Shown here: positions 1-6,935 of the stretch, piece after piece
Layout: the number at the start of each line of letters is the position of its first letter
Position numbering within the stretch: position 1 is the first letter of the stretch
NCBI GenBank assembly: GCA_031178305.1
Contig: JAPSJG010000016.1
Coordinates: 1 to 20,734, forward strand
From: Sinorhizobium sp.
GTDB taxonomy: Bacteria > Pseudomonadota > Alphaproteobacteria > Rhizobiales > Rhizobiaceae
Direction: 5' to 3'
Length of the DNA: 20,734 nt
Made by a program: the position numbers and the translations under genes
The notes under the pieces: generated by a model
What the model saw: the letters and a program-made list of their open reading frames with translations, nothing else
Told to the model about the DNA's origin: nothing
Database searches by the model: none

Positions 1-126
1 GGCGATCGAATGGATCATCGAGACTTCGAGCAGTTCGGCGGGCGAAAGCGGCGGCAGGATGGAGGGGAGCCGCGCCGCAAGCATCGACTTGCCCGACCCG
101 GGCGGGCCGACCATCAGCAGATTGTG
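1..126 (-). pseudogene. comM: comM 3' part (YifB/Mg-chelatase-like AAA+ ATPase), interrupted by the element
   Basis: The minus strand reads HNLLMVGPPGSGKSMLAARL and on through LPPLSPAELLEVSMIHS to the window edge. This is the Walker A P-loop (GPPGSGKS) and following helix of ComM/YifB, a hexameric AAA+ helicase that promotes branch migration during natural transformation. The missing upstream codons lie at 20609-20734, 20.5 kb away. An in-frame TAG (127-129) stands directly before the first comM codon here, so this half cannot be read from the element except by restart at the ATG at 112-114, which would omit the start of the domain. The gene continues beyond position 1. Family identity is certain from the P-loop context; loss of function is inferred from the split. 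Confidence 0.9.
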
Positions 127-151
127 CTACATTAATGATATTCAATCTGCT
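116..151. repeat. Left attachment site with direct repeat, terminal inverted repeat and internal dyad
   Basis: AGCAGATTGTG (116-126) is the left copy of the direct repeat. TTGTGCTACATTAAT (122-136) is the left terminal inverted repeat. In addition AGCAGATTG (116-124) pairs with CAATCTGCT (143-151), a perfect 9-bp dyad with an 18-bp spacer. TGCTACATT (125-133) also fits an extended -10 promoter element (TGnTAnAaT) pointing into the recombinase gene that starts at 163. This promoter reading is inference. Confidence 0.85.
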
Positions 152-162
152 AGGTGATGACA

Positions 163-1809
163 ATGACACCGAGAGCCTACTCATACATCCGATTTTCTAC
201 TCCTGAGCAAGCCCGTGGCGATTCCCTTCGACGCCAAACGATGAAGGCGGAAGCCTGGTGCGCCGAACGCGGCATCGAATTGGATGACACGCTGCGCGAC
301 CTTGGCATCAGCGCATATCACGGTGCGAACCGGACGACCGGCGCTCTTCGCTCGTTCCTTCAAATGGTCGAGAAAGGGCAAATCGCCCGCGGTTCGTATC
401 TCATCGTCGAAAGTCTGGATCGCCTTTCGAGAGAAACGGTGATCGATGCTGCCACTCAACTTTTTGCCCTCATCCAGGCTGGTATAATCGTGGTCACGCT
501 CAGCGACGGCCAAGAGTACTCCTCCGATCGCCTGCGGCAGGACTGGACTCCCCTTATCATTTCCTTGGCCGTCATGGCCCGCGCACACGATGAGAGCCGT
601 GTGAAGAGCGAGCGAGTCGGAGAAGCATGGCGGCAGAAAAAGGCAGCCGCGCGCGCGGAAGGCCGTCCATTGACGCCTCGATGCCCGGAATGGCTAGAGC
701 TTCGAGACGGCAAATTTGTTGAACGGGACGGACGCTTCGCATTGGTGCGGCGCATCTTTCAGGAAACGATCGAGGGATTCGGACGGCGCGAGATCATGCG
801 CCGATTGAACTTGGAGGAGGTACCGACGTTCCGAGGCGGAAAAGGTTGGCATACGTCGAGCATCGCCAAAGTCATCCAGAGCCGGGCGGTCCTTGGAGAA
901 TATCAGCCACACAGCGGAACTCACAAGAATCGCAATCGGAAACCGGAAGGTGATCCTATCCTGAATTACTACCCCCGCATCATTGACGACGAAACCTATT
1001 GGCGAGCGCAAAATGCCACCGAGGGACGGCGGCAATCAGCGGGAGGAAGGAAGGGCCAGAAAGGGGCTCACATCCTCCAAGGTCTTGCCCGCTGCGCTTC
1101 CTGTGATGGCCCCATGCACATCCAGAATAAGGGAGCGTTGCCGAAAGGTGGCATCTGGCTTGCGTGTTCGAGCAACCTTCGGAAAGCGGGTTGCGACAAT
1201 GACCGGCGCATTCGCGTTGACCGACTTGAGAGGGACTTGTTGACGGCGCTGCTCCATGTCGACATTGCTGCTCTCGCCTCTCTGGATGATGAGACCCCTC
1301 AGATGCTCCGACAGATCGAAGCACTGAAGGCAAAACTCGCCGACGCGAAGGTTCGGCGCACCCGCTTGCTATCGGTTCTCGTGACAGAGGATGAGGAGGT
1401 CAAGGAGCAATTTGGCCAGGTTGCCGCGGAGGTTAAGGAACTTACGAAACAACTGAAAGAGCAGGAAAAGGCAGCGGCCAGCAAACAAGCCGATCCGGGC
1501 ACCATCGCGCGTTTGGCTACGGCAAATGAACTATCCGGACAGCTAGAAGAAGCAGACCTGGAGAAGCGTCGGGAACTCCGAATCAGACTGTCGTCCCTTT
1601 TGCGTGGGTTGGTAGAGCGTGTCGAATGCCGGCCGATCGGGCCAGTTATGGTCCTCAAGCCGCGGCTGGAAGTGCGGATGAAGGGAATCATGCCCTTCGC
1701 GTTTCGCATGGACCATGGCATCGTCTCAATGCTACTTGAGTCCTCACCCGACAACGACGCTTTGGGTCAGTTCTTCATCGGACTGGGCGGCGCATCCGGA
1801 ATGGAGTAA
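163..1809 (+). CDS. Large serine recombinase (left end), zinc-ribbon type
   Basis: This is a site-specific recombinase of the large serine integrase family, which cuts both att sites and joins them through a covalent phosphoserine. The resolvase domain opens with YIRFSTPEQ; the nucleophile is S12 counted from the ATG at 163. The LDRLSR motif follows near residues 86-91. A recombinase domain leads to a zinc ribbon with C311, C314, C335 and C344, then a charged coiled coil (about 385-450). At 548 aa the length is normal and all parts are present, so it looks intact. The ATG at 163 is preferred because AGGTG lies six bases upstream; GTG 154 and ATG 157 are alternatives. It begins 27 bp inside the element, next to attL, as integrase genes commonly do. 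It is the natural candidate for inserting the element, but the second recombinase at the right end competes for that role. Confidence 0.93.
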   Translation: MTPRAYSYIRFSTPEQARGDSLRRQTMKAEAWCAERGIELDDTLRDLGISAYHGANRTTGALRSFLQMVEKGQIARGSYLIVESLDRLSRETVIDAATQLFALIQAGIIVVTLSDGQEYSSDRLRQDWTPLIISLAVMARAHDESRVKSERVGEAWRQKKAAARAEGRPLTPRCPEWLELRDGKFVERDGRFALVRRIFQETIEGFGRREIMRRLNLEEVPTFRGGKGWHTSSIAKVIQSRAVLGEYQPHSGTHKNRNRKPEGDPILNYYPRIIDDETYWRAQNATEGRRQSAGGRKGQKGAHILQGLARCASCDGPMHIQNKGALPKGGIWLACSSNLRKAGCDNDRRIRVDRLERDLLTALLHVDIAALASLDDETPQMLRQIEALKAKLADAKVRRTRLLSVLVTEDEEVKEQFGQVAAEVKELTKQLKEQEKAAASKQADPGTIARLATANELSGQLEEADLEKRRELRIRLSSLLRGLVERVECRPIGPVMVLKPRLEVRMKGIMPFAFRMDHGIVSMLLESSPDNDALGQFFIGLGGASGME

Positions 1810-2121
1810 CGGCATCGCCCGAGCGCCTGCGCGACGGCGATGAGGCCAAGTCGCCCCGCGAGGGGCGTGAGGCCCTTCCCCGGGGGAGGGCCGCAGCACC
1901 GCCCCTTGGGCGGGGTGGGGGCATGGAAAGCGTCGTGTATCTCTGCGTGACGTCTGTAACAGCGTCGGCGCGATCCATCGGCGCTTGACCGATGCGCGGT
2001 ATCGACCGACCATGAAAAAACCGCCATCAACGGGCTCGCAACCCTCCGGCGGTTTTTCTTGGGAATGTTCAACAATGATGAACGATCTTGAAATTGTTGT
2101 AAAGCCGCCGTTGACGGCTGA
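1810..2121. other. Palindrome-rich non-coding region between recombinase and rep
   Basis: I see no supported gene. There are four hairpins in a row: CATCGCC/GGCGATG (1813-1819 and 1836-1842), CGCCCC/GGGGCG (1852-1857 and 1862-1867), an 11-bp stem with no loop at 1871-1892 (one T-G wobble), and CCGCCC/GGGCGG (1899-1904 and 1908-1913). A terminator follows at 2014-2060, then an AT-rich stretch with CAACAAT (2070-2076) facing ATTGTTG (2093-2099). Hairpin clusters next to rep genes are typical of rolling-circle origins, so an origin role is possible but unproven. Confidence 0.6.
2014..2060. terminator. Bidirectional rho-independent terminator
   Basis: GAAAAAACCGCC (2014-2025) pairs with GGCGGTTTTT (2048-2057), giving a 10-bp stem with a 22-nt loop. 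The stem has an A-run on one side and a T-run on the other, so it could stop transcription from both directions. It insulates rep from the recombinase transcript. Confidence 0.75.
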
Positions 2122-3825
2122 GTGACCGCCGGGCTGGGACATATCCCAGCCAAACCGACGTCACCTCCAACCCTCAGACTCAAATTTGTTGACAAGCTCT
2201 TCGATGACAAGGGCTTTGCGTTCGATCCCTACGAAGACGCACAGACGCGTATACGTGCCGCCGTCCCGCAGCCTTCCCCGCTTGTTCAGGACATGATTGC
2301 AGCCTCGGTGGCGCGCGCCCGCGCCCGTATCGCCGAAGGCGATGAGCAAGCCGAAGGCGCGCAGGTAAGGCCCAAAAAGGGCCGCCTCGGGAGTGGAGGA
2401 GCTACGGTTCCGCACCGCGGGAATGAAGCTTCTACGCTCCCCCGTCAGGTTGCCCAAACCTCTATCCGTTCTGGATCATCCACGGTAAAGCGCTGGAGCC
2501 TACTGTCCAGAATCCAACGGCTCTGCCGACCCGCCGAGGAAGGCACTCGCGGCCCCGCCGTCGTCGGTTGCGGCATGCCCGGACACGACGCTACCAGCGT
2601 CAATATCCACCTCCGCACCGCCGCCGATACCGGCGAAATCCGCGCCGGCGTTTCCGGCATCTACCGCTGCGGTTCGCCGTGGCTCTGCCCCGTCTGCGCC
2701 ACGAAGAAAGCTCACGACCGAGCCGAGCGGGTTCAGGCCGCTGCAAATGCCACGTTCCAACGCGGCGGACGAGCCGCCCTTGTTGTTCTCACCGCCTCGC
2801 ATTCGCTCGACATGTCGCTCGCCGAGATCAAGGGCCTCGTGGGGGGCGCATCGAGCGCCGCAAGGAAGGGCCGCGCCTGGACGAAGGCGGTTAGGGACTA
2901 CGGTATTCTCGGCGTCGTCGTCGGTCAGGAAGTGACATATAGCGTGACAAACGGCTGGCACTACCATCAACACCTGTCCGTCATGGTCGACGGCCCCGAC
3001 GGCGAAGGTGCCGAATTCTATGAGTTTCCCGACGCCTACGAGCGCGCCGAGGCGGCGGGCGCATGGATCGCCAGCGCCTACGCCGAGCAAGTCCGCGCCA
3101 AGGGCGGGACGGTTTCTGACCGGCACGGCTGGCATGTCCGGGTAGCGCGCGATGCGGCCGATGCCAGCGATTACACGGCGAAGGGCAGTATGGCGTGGGA
3201 AGTATCTGGCGGCTACAAGGACCAGACGAAGGCCGAGACGTCGCTGACACCGTGGGATATCGCCATAGCCGCGGCGGACGGCGACACCGCCATGTTCGCC
3301 CGCTGGCGGGAATACATGGAAACCATGCCCGGAACGCGCTCTTGCGTCGTATCCGCCGCACTCGCCAAAAAGCTCGACATTCCGTCGCTGGCCGACGACG
3401 GCGAAGGCGGCGAGCAGGTCTTGCACGATACCGACGAAGTCGTGGGCCGTGTAGAAGCGCCCATGTGGCGCGTCTGGATGCGCCACGGTCTCGCGGCCAC
3501 CTTCCTGTCGCGCGTTGAGTTCAGCGGCGAGGAAGGCTTTGACGCCGCCGTGGACGCCACCGAGCAGGATGCCGCACCCCTCGAAGCCGAATATCAACGG
3601 CTACGGGCAGAACGTTCCTTCACCCGTCAAGCCGAGCGGCGCGCGGCGGATCGCGCCGACAGGGAAACCGCCTTCGCCAAGGCTTTTGCGATCGACCGTC
3701 TCCGACGTCTCGCCGATCGCCACGGTTCGAGGGATCGCATCGCCCGCGTGATCGCGGAAGCCGCCGCGGTGTTCCCCGCAGCCCGTCCGCTCGAGCCGGT
3801 CGAGCTCTACAAGGCGGTTGCCTGA
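2122..3825 (+). CDS. HUH-type rolling-circle replication initiator (Rep)
   Basis: Rep proteins of this class nick the origin and stay bound to the 5' end through a tyrosine. Residues 183-192 hold the metal-binding pattern CGSPWLCPVC. The HUH motif is WHYHQH at 279-284, in a strand of hydrophobic residues (LSVMV), and the likely nucleophile is Y351 in DYTAKGSMAW. The C-terminal third is charged and helical. At 567 aa it is long for the family. The first 120 residues are low in recognisable content, so the GTG at 2122 is uncertain; ATG 2293 is another in-frame start. It is isolated by terminator-like structures on both sides (2014-2060 and 3864-3908). A plasmid-type Rep inside an integrated element suggests replication of the excised circle. 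Rep identity is well supported by the motifs; subfamily is not assigned. Confidence 0.85.
   Translation: MTAGLGHIPAKPTSPPTLRLKFVDKLFDDKGFAFDPYEDAQTRIRAAVPQPSPLVQDMIAASVARARARIAEGDEQAEGAQVRPKKGRLGSGGATVPHRGNEASTLPRQVAQTSIRSGSSTVKRWSLLSRIQRLCRPAEEGTRGPAVVGCGMPGHDATSVNIHLRTAADTGEIRAGVSGIYRCGSPWLCPVCATKKAHDRAERVQAAANATFQRGGRAALVVLTASHSLDMSLAEIKGLVGGASSAARKGRAWTKAVRDYGILGVVVGQEVTYSVTNGWHYHQHLSVMVDGPDGEGAEFYEFPDAYERAEAAGAWIASAYAEQVRAKGGTVSDRHGWHVRVARDAADASDYTAKGSMAWEVSGGYKDQTKAETSLTPWDIAIAAADGDTAMFARWREYMETMPGTRSCVVSAALAKKLDIPSLADDGEGGEQVLHDTDEVVGRVEAPMWRVWMRHGLAATFLSRVEFSGEEGFDAAVDATEQDAAPLEAEYQRLRAERSFTRQAERRAADRADRETAFAKAFAIDRLRRLADRHGSRDRIARVIAEAAAVFPAARPLEPVELYKAVA
2132..2151. repeat. Perfect 8-bp stem hairpin at the rep start; possible nick site of a rolling-circle origin
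   Basis: GGCTGGGA (2132-2139), loop CATA, TCCCAGCC (2144-2151). The stem is perfect and lies just after the GTG used as the rep start. HUH Rep proteins nick in such loops, so this may be the double-strand origin. If so, the true rep start would probably be further downstream. Confidence 0.5.
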
Positions 3826-4049
3826 ACGGAATGCCGATCCGGGTGCAGTCGGTCCCGGTTCCCGCCGTAGCCGGCGGCGCTATGCTGAACCTCCTACGGC
3901 TGCCCTTTTAACCGGTCTCGACATGCGCGAATTCCCGCGCCATCCCCGGCACCGGGGAACGCTATGCTTGGCGCTCCGATGCGCTCTTCCTCGCCACAGA
4001 CGCGGTTCCCGCGTCCCGGATGGCCCGCGGGTCCATTTTGAAGCTAAAC

Positions 4050-4085
4050 GTGCTGTACGTCCACGCATGGAGCCTCGTACAGCAC
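4050..4085. repeat. 10-bp perfect inverted repeat with nested inner stem
   Basis: GTGCTGTACG (4050-4059) pairs with CGTACAGCAC (4076-4085). The 16-nt loop itself contains TCCA-CGCA-TGGA. It is the strongest cruciform of the post-rep region. There is no T-run beside it, so it is unlikely to be a terminator. Confidence 0.6.
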
Positions 4086-4418
4086 TAATATACGTTCAGA
4101 TGGGTCAAGATACCCTGAATCCATTTCCCCACCCTCACCGCCGAGCCTGCCAGCGTTCTCGCTTTGCCAACGGCGGTGCCGTCCTCCACTTCGTTGCGGC
4201 CCCTGCGGGGTGACTGTCGCTGCGAGCGCCGGCCGTCTTGGAGGCATCGGGACGGGGAACATTAAGACTTCCGCCCTGCGGGCGGGTTCGACCTCGCCTC
4301 CGGCAGGACCGAACAGGGAACAGGCCATTCACTCCGGAACCCTTAAAATTCTACCTATCCCGTTAACTCCACCTCCGGCACAATTCAACCATGCCGCGTT
4401 ATTGCCTGGGCTCGATTC

Positions 4419-4429
4419 TCACGCTGTGA
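4419..4429. promoter_or_regulatory. Operator-like dyad TCACGCTGTGA
   Basis: The arms TCAC/GTGA around a 3-bp centre match the better dyads at 5173-5183 and 5204-5214. It lies 43 bp before the gene at 4472, where an operator would be expected. It could bind a regulator shared with the 5251 gene. Confidence 0.35.
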
Positions 4430-4471
4430 TAAAAAGAAAGGGCAGTGAAAACAGAGGCGAAAGGCGCTCCG

Positions 4472-4714
4472 ATGCAGGTCAACACAACAACCATTCCGGG
4501 ACTAACGTTCGCCATTCAAGTCGAGGAAGTTAATCACCGTGACCAGTTTGGCGGCCTCATCTGCTATCTCGCCTCGCTCTACCGCCTCGACCCCAAGACG
4601 TCCGCTCGTCACCTTGTCCGGCGTTCCCGTATCCCCGGAGCTGCCGCCGAGATGCGCAACGAATTTCAACGTGACGGCATCCAGGCATTCCGTCGCCTTG
4701 AAGCCACTGCCTGA
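4472..4714 (+). CDS. Small protein of unknown function (80 aa)
   Basis: I do not recognise this protein. It is soluble, with no membrane segment or signal. The middle is a helix-rich stretch (FGGLICYLASLYRLD), followed by a basic segment with HLVRRSR and a mixed-charge C-terminus, which would suit a nucleic-acid-binding or adaptor protein, though nothing proves it. ATG 4472 is chosen because AAAGG lies seven bases upstream; the frame is open back to GTG 4445, whose AAAGGG is too close to act as a ribosome site. It heads a plus-strand run with the genes at 4733 and 4918 (gaps 18 and 2 bases), so all three are probably co-transcribed. Confidence 0.6.
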   Translation: MQVNTTTIPGLTFAIQVEEVNHRDQFGGLICYLASLYRLDPKTSARHLVRRSRIPGAAAEMRNEFQRDGIQAFRRLEATA

Positions 4715-4732
4715 AAGAAGGAGGACACACCA

Positions 4733-4915
4733 ATGCTCGCACTCCGCATCCTCTCCCTGCCGCTGGCCATGGCAGCCTTCACCGTCCTCTACGTCGTCTC
4801 GACCAAGGCCCCCGAGGCCGTCGAGGTGACGAACATCCTCGTTTGGCTCCTGCTGCCGATCATCCTGATCGCCAAGCTCGGCCAGAACCTTTTCAACCGC
4901 AAGCAGGAGAACTGA
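4733..4915 (+). CDS. Small membrane protein of unknown function (60 aa)
   Basis: Two hydrophobic segments, about residues 4-22 and 34-50, are separated by a short acidic loop (KAPEAVEV), and the C-terminus is basic (NLFNRKQEN). It should sit in the inner membrane as a helical hairpin. A strong ribosome site, AAGGAGG, lies eight bases before the ATG. No family is recognised. It resembles the tiny membrane proteins common on mobilizable plasmids, where they often accompany transfer genes, but no function can be assigned. Confidence 0.7.
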   Translation: MLALRILSLPLAMAAFTVLYVVSTKAPEAVEVTNILVWLLLPIILIAKLGQNLFNRKQEN

Positions 4916-4917
4916 AA

Positions 4918-5163
4918 ATGGACTTGCATATCATCCCGTGGAAACCCGACGCCGACGTTTGCGGGGAAGCCGCCGGAATGTCGTGCGACGGTCGCGTGCT
5001 CGACCTTGTCGTAACATATTGCGGCGACGGGTCATTCTTCTGGGAAGTCGTAGACGACAACCTCACCGACGCGCGTGTCGCCTCCGGCAGCACCGCCAGC
5101 GCCGCCGAGGCCCGTCGCGCTGCCGAGACCGCCAGCCGTCGCGGATTCATCCGCGCTGCCTGA
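4918..5163 (+). CDS. Small soluble protein of unknown function (81 aa)
   Basis: The ATG at 4918 lies 2 bp after the previous stop and is preceded by AGGAGA at a good distance. The sequence suggests a small beta-rich fold (VLDLVVTYCGDGSFFWEVVDD) followed by an alanine-rich helix (TASAAEARRAAETASRRG). Three cysteines (C15, C23, C35) are present but not in a zinc pattern. I do not recognise the family. It ends just before the dyads at 5173-5214, which probably close this transcription unit. Confidence 0.65.
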   Translation: MDLHIIPWKPDADVCGEAAGMSCDGRVLDLVVTYCGDGSFFWEVVDDNLTDARVASGSTASAAEARRAAETASRRGFIRAA

Positions 5164-5164
5164 A

Positions 5165-5215
5165 AAAATATCTCACGGCGTGATTTTTTATTTGCCGCCG
5201 ATCTCACGCCGTGAG
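5165..5215. promoter_or_regulatory. Paired operator-like dyads TCACGGCGTGA and TCACGCCGTGA
   Basis: TCACGGCGTGA (5173-5183) and CTCACGCCGTGAG (5203-5215) are near-perfect palindromes about 31 bp apart centre to centre, close to three helical turns. They lie before the 5251 gene. The first is flanked by AAAAAAT on the left and ATTTTTTAT on the right, so it can also act as a terminator for the upstream genes. The same 13-mer CTCACGGCGTGAG occurs inside the relaxase gene at 10099-10111. Confidence 0.55.
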
Positions 5216-5250
5216 ACCATAGACATAGATCGAAAACACGAGGAAATAGA

Positions 5251-5889
5251 ATGGCATACGAGCTCGAACACTATGGCGAGGCCGGTGAAGACAAGAGCGC
5301 TGACAGGTTTGATGGACGCTGGAGGGATTTGAAGTTACTGGAAATCAGCGGAGAGCAGTTCCAGGCCTTTAACTACGAGGCACGATCCTTTTTCAGTAGC
5401 CCGGAATGGCGCGGATGGTCGCAAGAGAGGCTGGAGCAGTATTTTTTCGAGTTCGAATTGCCAGCCGAGCACGCCGCTAAGTACACGACTTTCCGGAGCT
5501 TGGTGGAAGCTCGTGACATTGATGGCGTCCTCGCGTTCATCGCTGACAATGGCGGCACTCAGGTCGAGGCCTTCTGGTTTGTCGCCTATTGGCAGATCAT
5601 CCTTGCAACGGTCGGGACGAACAAGGACGCCGCAACGCTCCGGAAGCGCATTCCCTGGACCGTAGAGGAGGTCACCATCACGCTAACCGCGCGCGAATTG
5701 GAAATGGCAATCTCGGCGGCACTCGACGCATGCAACACGTGCTCAAATCAGCAGATCAGGAACCTTGGCAAGATCGGAAAAGAAAAGGAGTTTCAATATT
5801 ACGAACGGCGGCGGGCGGAATACTGGAGTTTGCAGGCCAAGTTGAGAACTTGCGTTTCTCAGCCATCGTCCGAGGCGAGCGCTACATGA
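5251..5889 (+). CDS. Protein of unknown function (212 aa), coupled to the 94-aa gene
   Basis: No family is recognised. The protein is soluble and mostly helical, with an acidic N-terminal half (FDGRWRDLKLLEISGEQFQAFNYEA), a tryptophan-rich middle, a single Cys pair (CNTC) near residue 155 and a basic C-terminal helix (EKEFQYYERRRAEYW). GAGGAA lies six bases before the ATG. Base composition is visibly lower in GC than in the neighbours, which suggests a separate origin. Its stop overlaps the start of the next gene as ATGA, so the two proteins are probably made together. The pair behind twin dyads looks like an autoregulated two-gene unit such as a toxin-antitoxin operon, but nothing in the protein proves that. 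Confidence 0.65.
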   Translation: MAYELEHYGEAGEDKSADRFDGRWRDLKLLEISGEQFQAFNYEARSFFSSPEWRGWSQERLEQYFFEFELPAEHAAKYTTFRSLVEARDIDGVLAFIADNGGTQVEAFWFVAYWQIILATVGTNKDAATLRKRIPWTVEEVTITLTARELEMAISAALDACNTCSNQQIRNLGKIGKEKEFQYYERRRAEYWSLQAKLRTCVSQPSSEASAT

Positions 5890-6170
5890 CGGACATCGCA
5901 CTGGACCTCAAGAAGCGGCAGGCAGCCTATGCCGCCAAGCACCGCAAGAAGGCAAAAGCTATCCGCCGCCCTGACGCGCGGATTGTCGAGTCAGCCTATT
6001 TTGAGGCCTTCCATGTATTCATGTCGGAATTCCAGCCCAGTCTCGTGATACGTGGCCTTTCACACGTAGATACTCGTGCTCGCCAGATACTAGCGCGACA
6101 AGGTTACGATCCCGAGCAAGTTGCCGACAAAATCTCGAACATGAAAGACCGACTTACAGGGGCCGCCTGA
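5886..6170 (+). CDS. Small basic protein of unknown function (94 aa)
   Basis: The ATG overlaps the preceding stop (ATGA), showing translational coupling to the 212-aa gene. The N-terminus is strongly basic (KKRQAAYAAKHRKKAKAIRR), which is compatible with nucleic-acid binding. The rest is helical, with RARQILARQGYDPEQVADKI at the C-terminus, similar in feel to a small helical domain. No family is recognised. It is the last plus-strand gene before the convergent minus-strand operon, and its end overlaps a possible 22-codon minus-strand ORF. Confidence 0.6.
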   Translation: MTDIALDLKKRQAAYAAKHRKKAKAIRRPDARIVESAYFEAFHVFMSEFQPSLVIRGLSHVDTRARQILARQGYDPEQVADKISNMKDRLTGAA

Positions 6171-6222
6171 TCATCGGTGCTTGGCGGCGTACTTCCTCGT
6201 CCAATCTTTCCAACTCGCTCAT
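6154..6222 (-). CDS. Possible 22-aa peptide at the end of the mobilisation operon
   Basis: It begins three bases after the stop of the gene at 6226 and has GAGG six bases before its ATG. The product is MSELERLDEEVRRQAPMIRR plus two residues, charged and helical. It overlaps the 3' end of the convergent gene 5886-6170. The position and ribosome site support it; the length does not, so it may be chance. Confidence 0.25.
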   Translation of the reverse strand: MSELERLDEEVRRQAPMIRRPL

Positions 6223-6225
6223 GCA

Positions 6226-6585
6226 TCACCTCGCTTCGATGTTGAAGGTCAGGATTCCCGTAGCGGACTGACCGGTTCCGGCGTCCGCCACTCTCACGGC
6301 AAGCTCATGATCACCGGCTAAGGGAACACCCGAAAACTGGCGATTGAAGGCATCGTAGGTCATCCATTCCGGCGTTGACGTCGGCACGACCTTCACGGCC
6401 CCCGTCGACCTCGTGACGACGACACCCACGGTCAACGGCTGGCCTGCTGCAAGCCGATCGGTCGGCGACGTGTCGGGACTGGTGAACTCCACGCGCAATG
6501 CGTCGGCAGGCGGCTGCAGGAGCGATCCAGCGTTGGCCGGCAGGGTCGCCAGAGCGACGAAAAGGGTGGTCATGATCGTTTTCAT
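6226..6585 (-). CDS. Small exported protein with an Ig-like (He-PIG type) repeat (119 aa)
   Basis: MKTIMTTLFVALATLPANA is a clear Sec signal peptide with an ANA cleavage site. After it comes one beta-sandwich repeat with the pattern PEWMTYDAFNRQFSGVP followed by HELAVRVADAGTGQSATGIL, which matches the putative Ig/cadherin-like repeats (P-x-W-x-x-[FY]-D...F-x-G-x-P) seen in secreted bacterial proteins. The ATG at 6585 is chosen because it starts the signal peptide and has GAGAGG upstream. The frame is open further upstream, but that would bury the signal. It is the penultimate or last gene of the relaxase operon, and may coat or help a transfer structure in the periplasm (inference). Confidence 0.75.
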   Translation of the reverse strand: MKTIMTTLFVALATLPANAGSLLQPPADALRVEFTSPDTSPTDRLAAGQPLTVGVVVTRSTGAVKVVPTSTPEWMTYDAFNRQFSGVPLAGDHELAVRVADAGTGQSATGILTFNIEAR

Positions 6586-6593
6586 GGGGCCTC

Positions 6594-6935
6594 TCAGTAA
6601 ACGACAACTTTGTGCCAGTAGGTGCGCGCAGGGGCGACGTAATCGGAATTCCACGACGGACATTCCTGCGTCTTGAGCGCGATGTCATAAGACCCGCGTC
6701 CGGGGTTGCCGCGTAGGTTTCCGCCGTTTGGACCACCGCGATTGAATACAAAGCCCGCTGGATAGTCTATTGACCAGCGGCCCGCGCAGTTCGGCGGCAT
6801 ATACACCGACCATGCTATGTCGACTTGCGAGACGCCGTGATTGATCCGCTCGGCGGGAAACCTGAAGGTTTCGGCGCTGACGCTGCCCGTCGAGATTGCG
6901 GCTAGGATGACGGCGCTGAACGTGATGGATTTCAT
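6594..6935 (-). CDS. Small exported protein of unknown function (113 aa)
   Basis: Residues 1-21 (MKSITFSAVILAAISTGSVSA) form a Sec signal peptide with a VSA cleavage site. The mature protein is about 92 aa, rich in aromatic residues, Gly and Asn, with two cysteines (NCAG and ECPS) that could form a disulfide in the periplasm. Its ATG overlaps the previous stop (ATGA). No family is recognised. Paired with the exported protein at 6226, it suggests that the operon makes envelope components. Confidence 0.75.
   Translation of the reverse strand: MKSITFSAVILAAISTGSVSAETFRFPAERINHGVSQVDIAWSVYMPPNCAGRWSIDYPAGFVFNRGGPNGGNLRGNPGRGSYDIALKTQECPSWNSDYVAPARTYWHKVVVY

Larger units (their letters stand above)
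3826..4471. other. Hairpin-rich non-coding region after rep
   Basis: No convincing gene is seen: open frames here lack coding character. The stretch holds GCCGTAG/CTACGGC (3864-3870 and 3894-3900) followed by CCCTTTTA, which may end rep transcription. It also holds TCCCCGG/CCGGGGA with a 2-nt loop (3943-3949 and 3952-3958), ACGCG/CGCGT (4000-4014), and a large dyad GTGCTGTACG/CGTACAGCAC (4050-4059 and 4076-4085) whose loop contains TCCA/TGGA. A single-strand origin or other replication site is possible. Confidence 0.55.

Noticed and set aside
1744..2210. Minus-strand frames of 132-147 aa between recombinase and rep
   Set aside because: They cross the terminator and GC hairpins, with Pro/Arg-rich products typical of non-coding GC-rich DNA.
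2500..3597. 365-aa open frame on the minus strand opposite rep
   Set aside because: It is antisense to a gene with clear Rep motifs, and shows the Gly/Ala/Arg-rich composition of a high-GC shadow frame.
3818..4213. 131-aa plus-strand frame after rep
   Set aside because: It runs through several hairpins, is very rich in Arg and Pro, lacks a ribosome site and overlaps the rep end.
5589..6170. 193-aa reading of the frame ending at 6170
   Set aside because: Its first 99 codons overlap the 212-aa gene in another frame; the ATG at 5886 with an ATGA overlap is the natural start.
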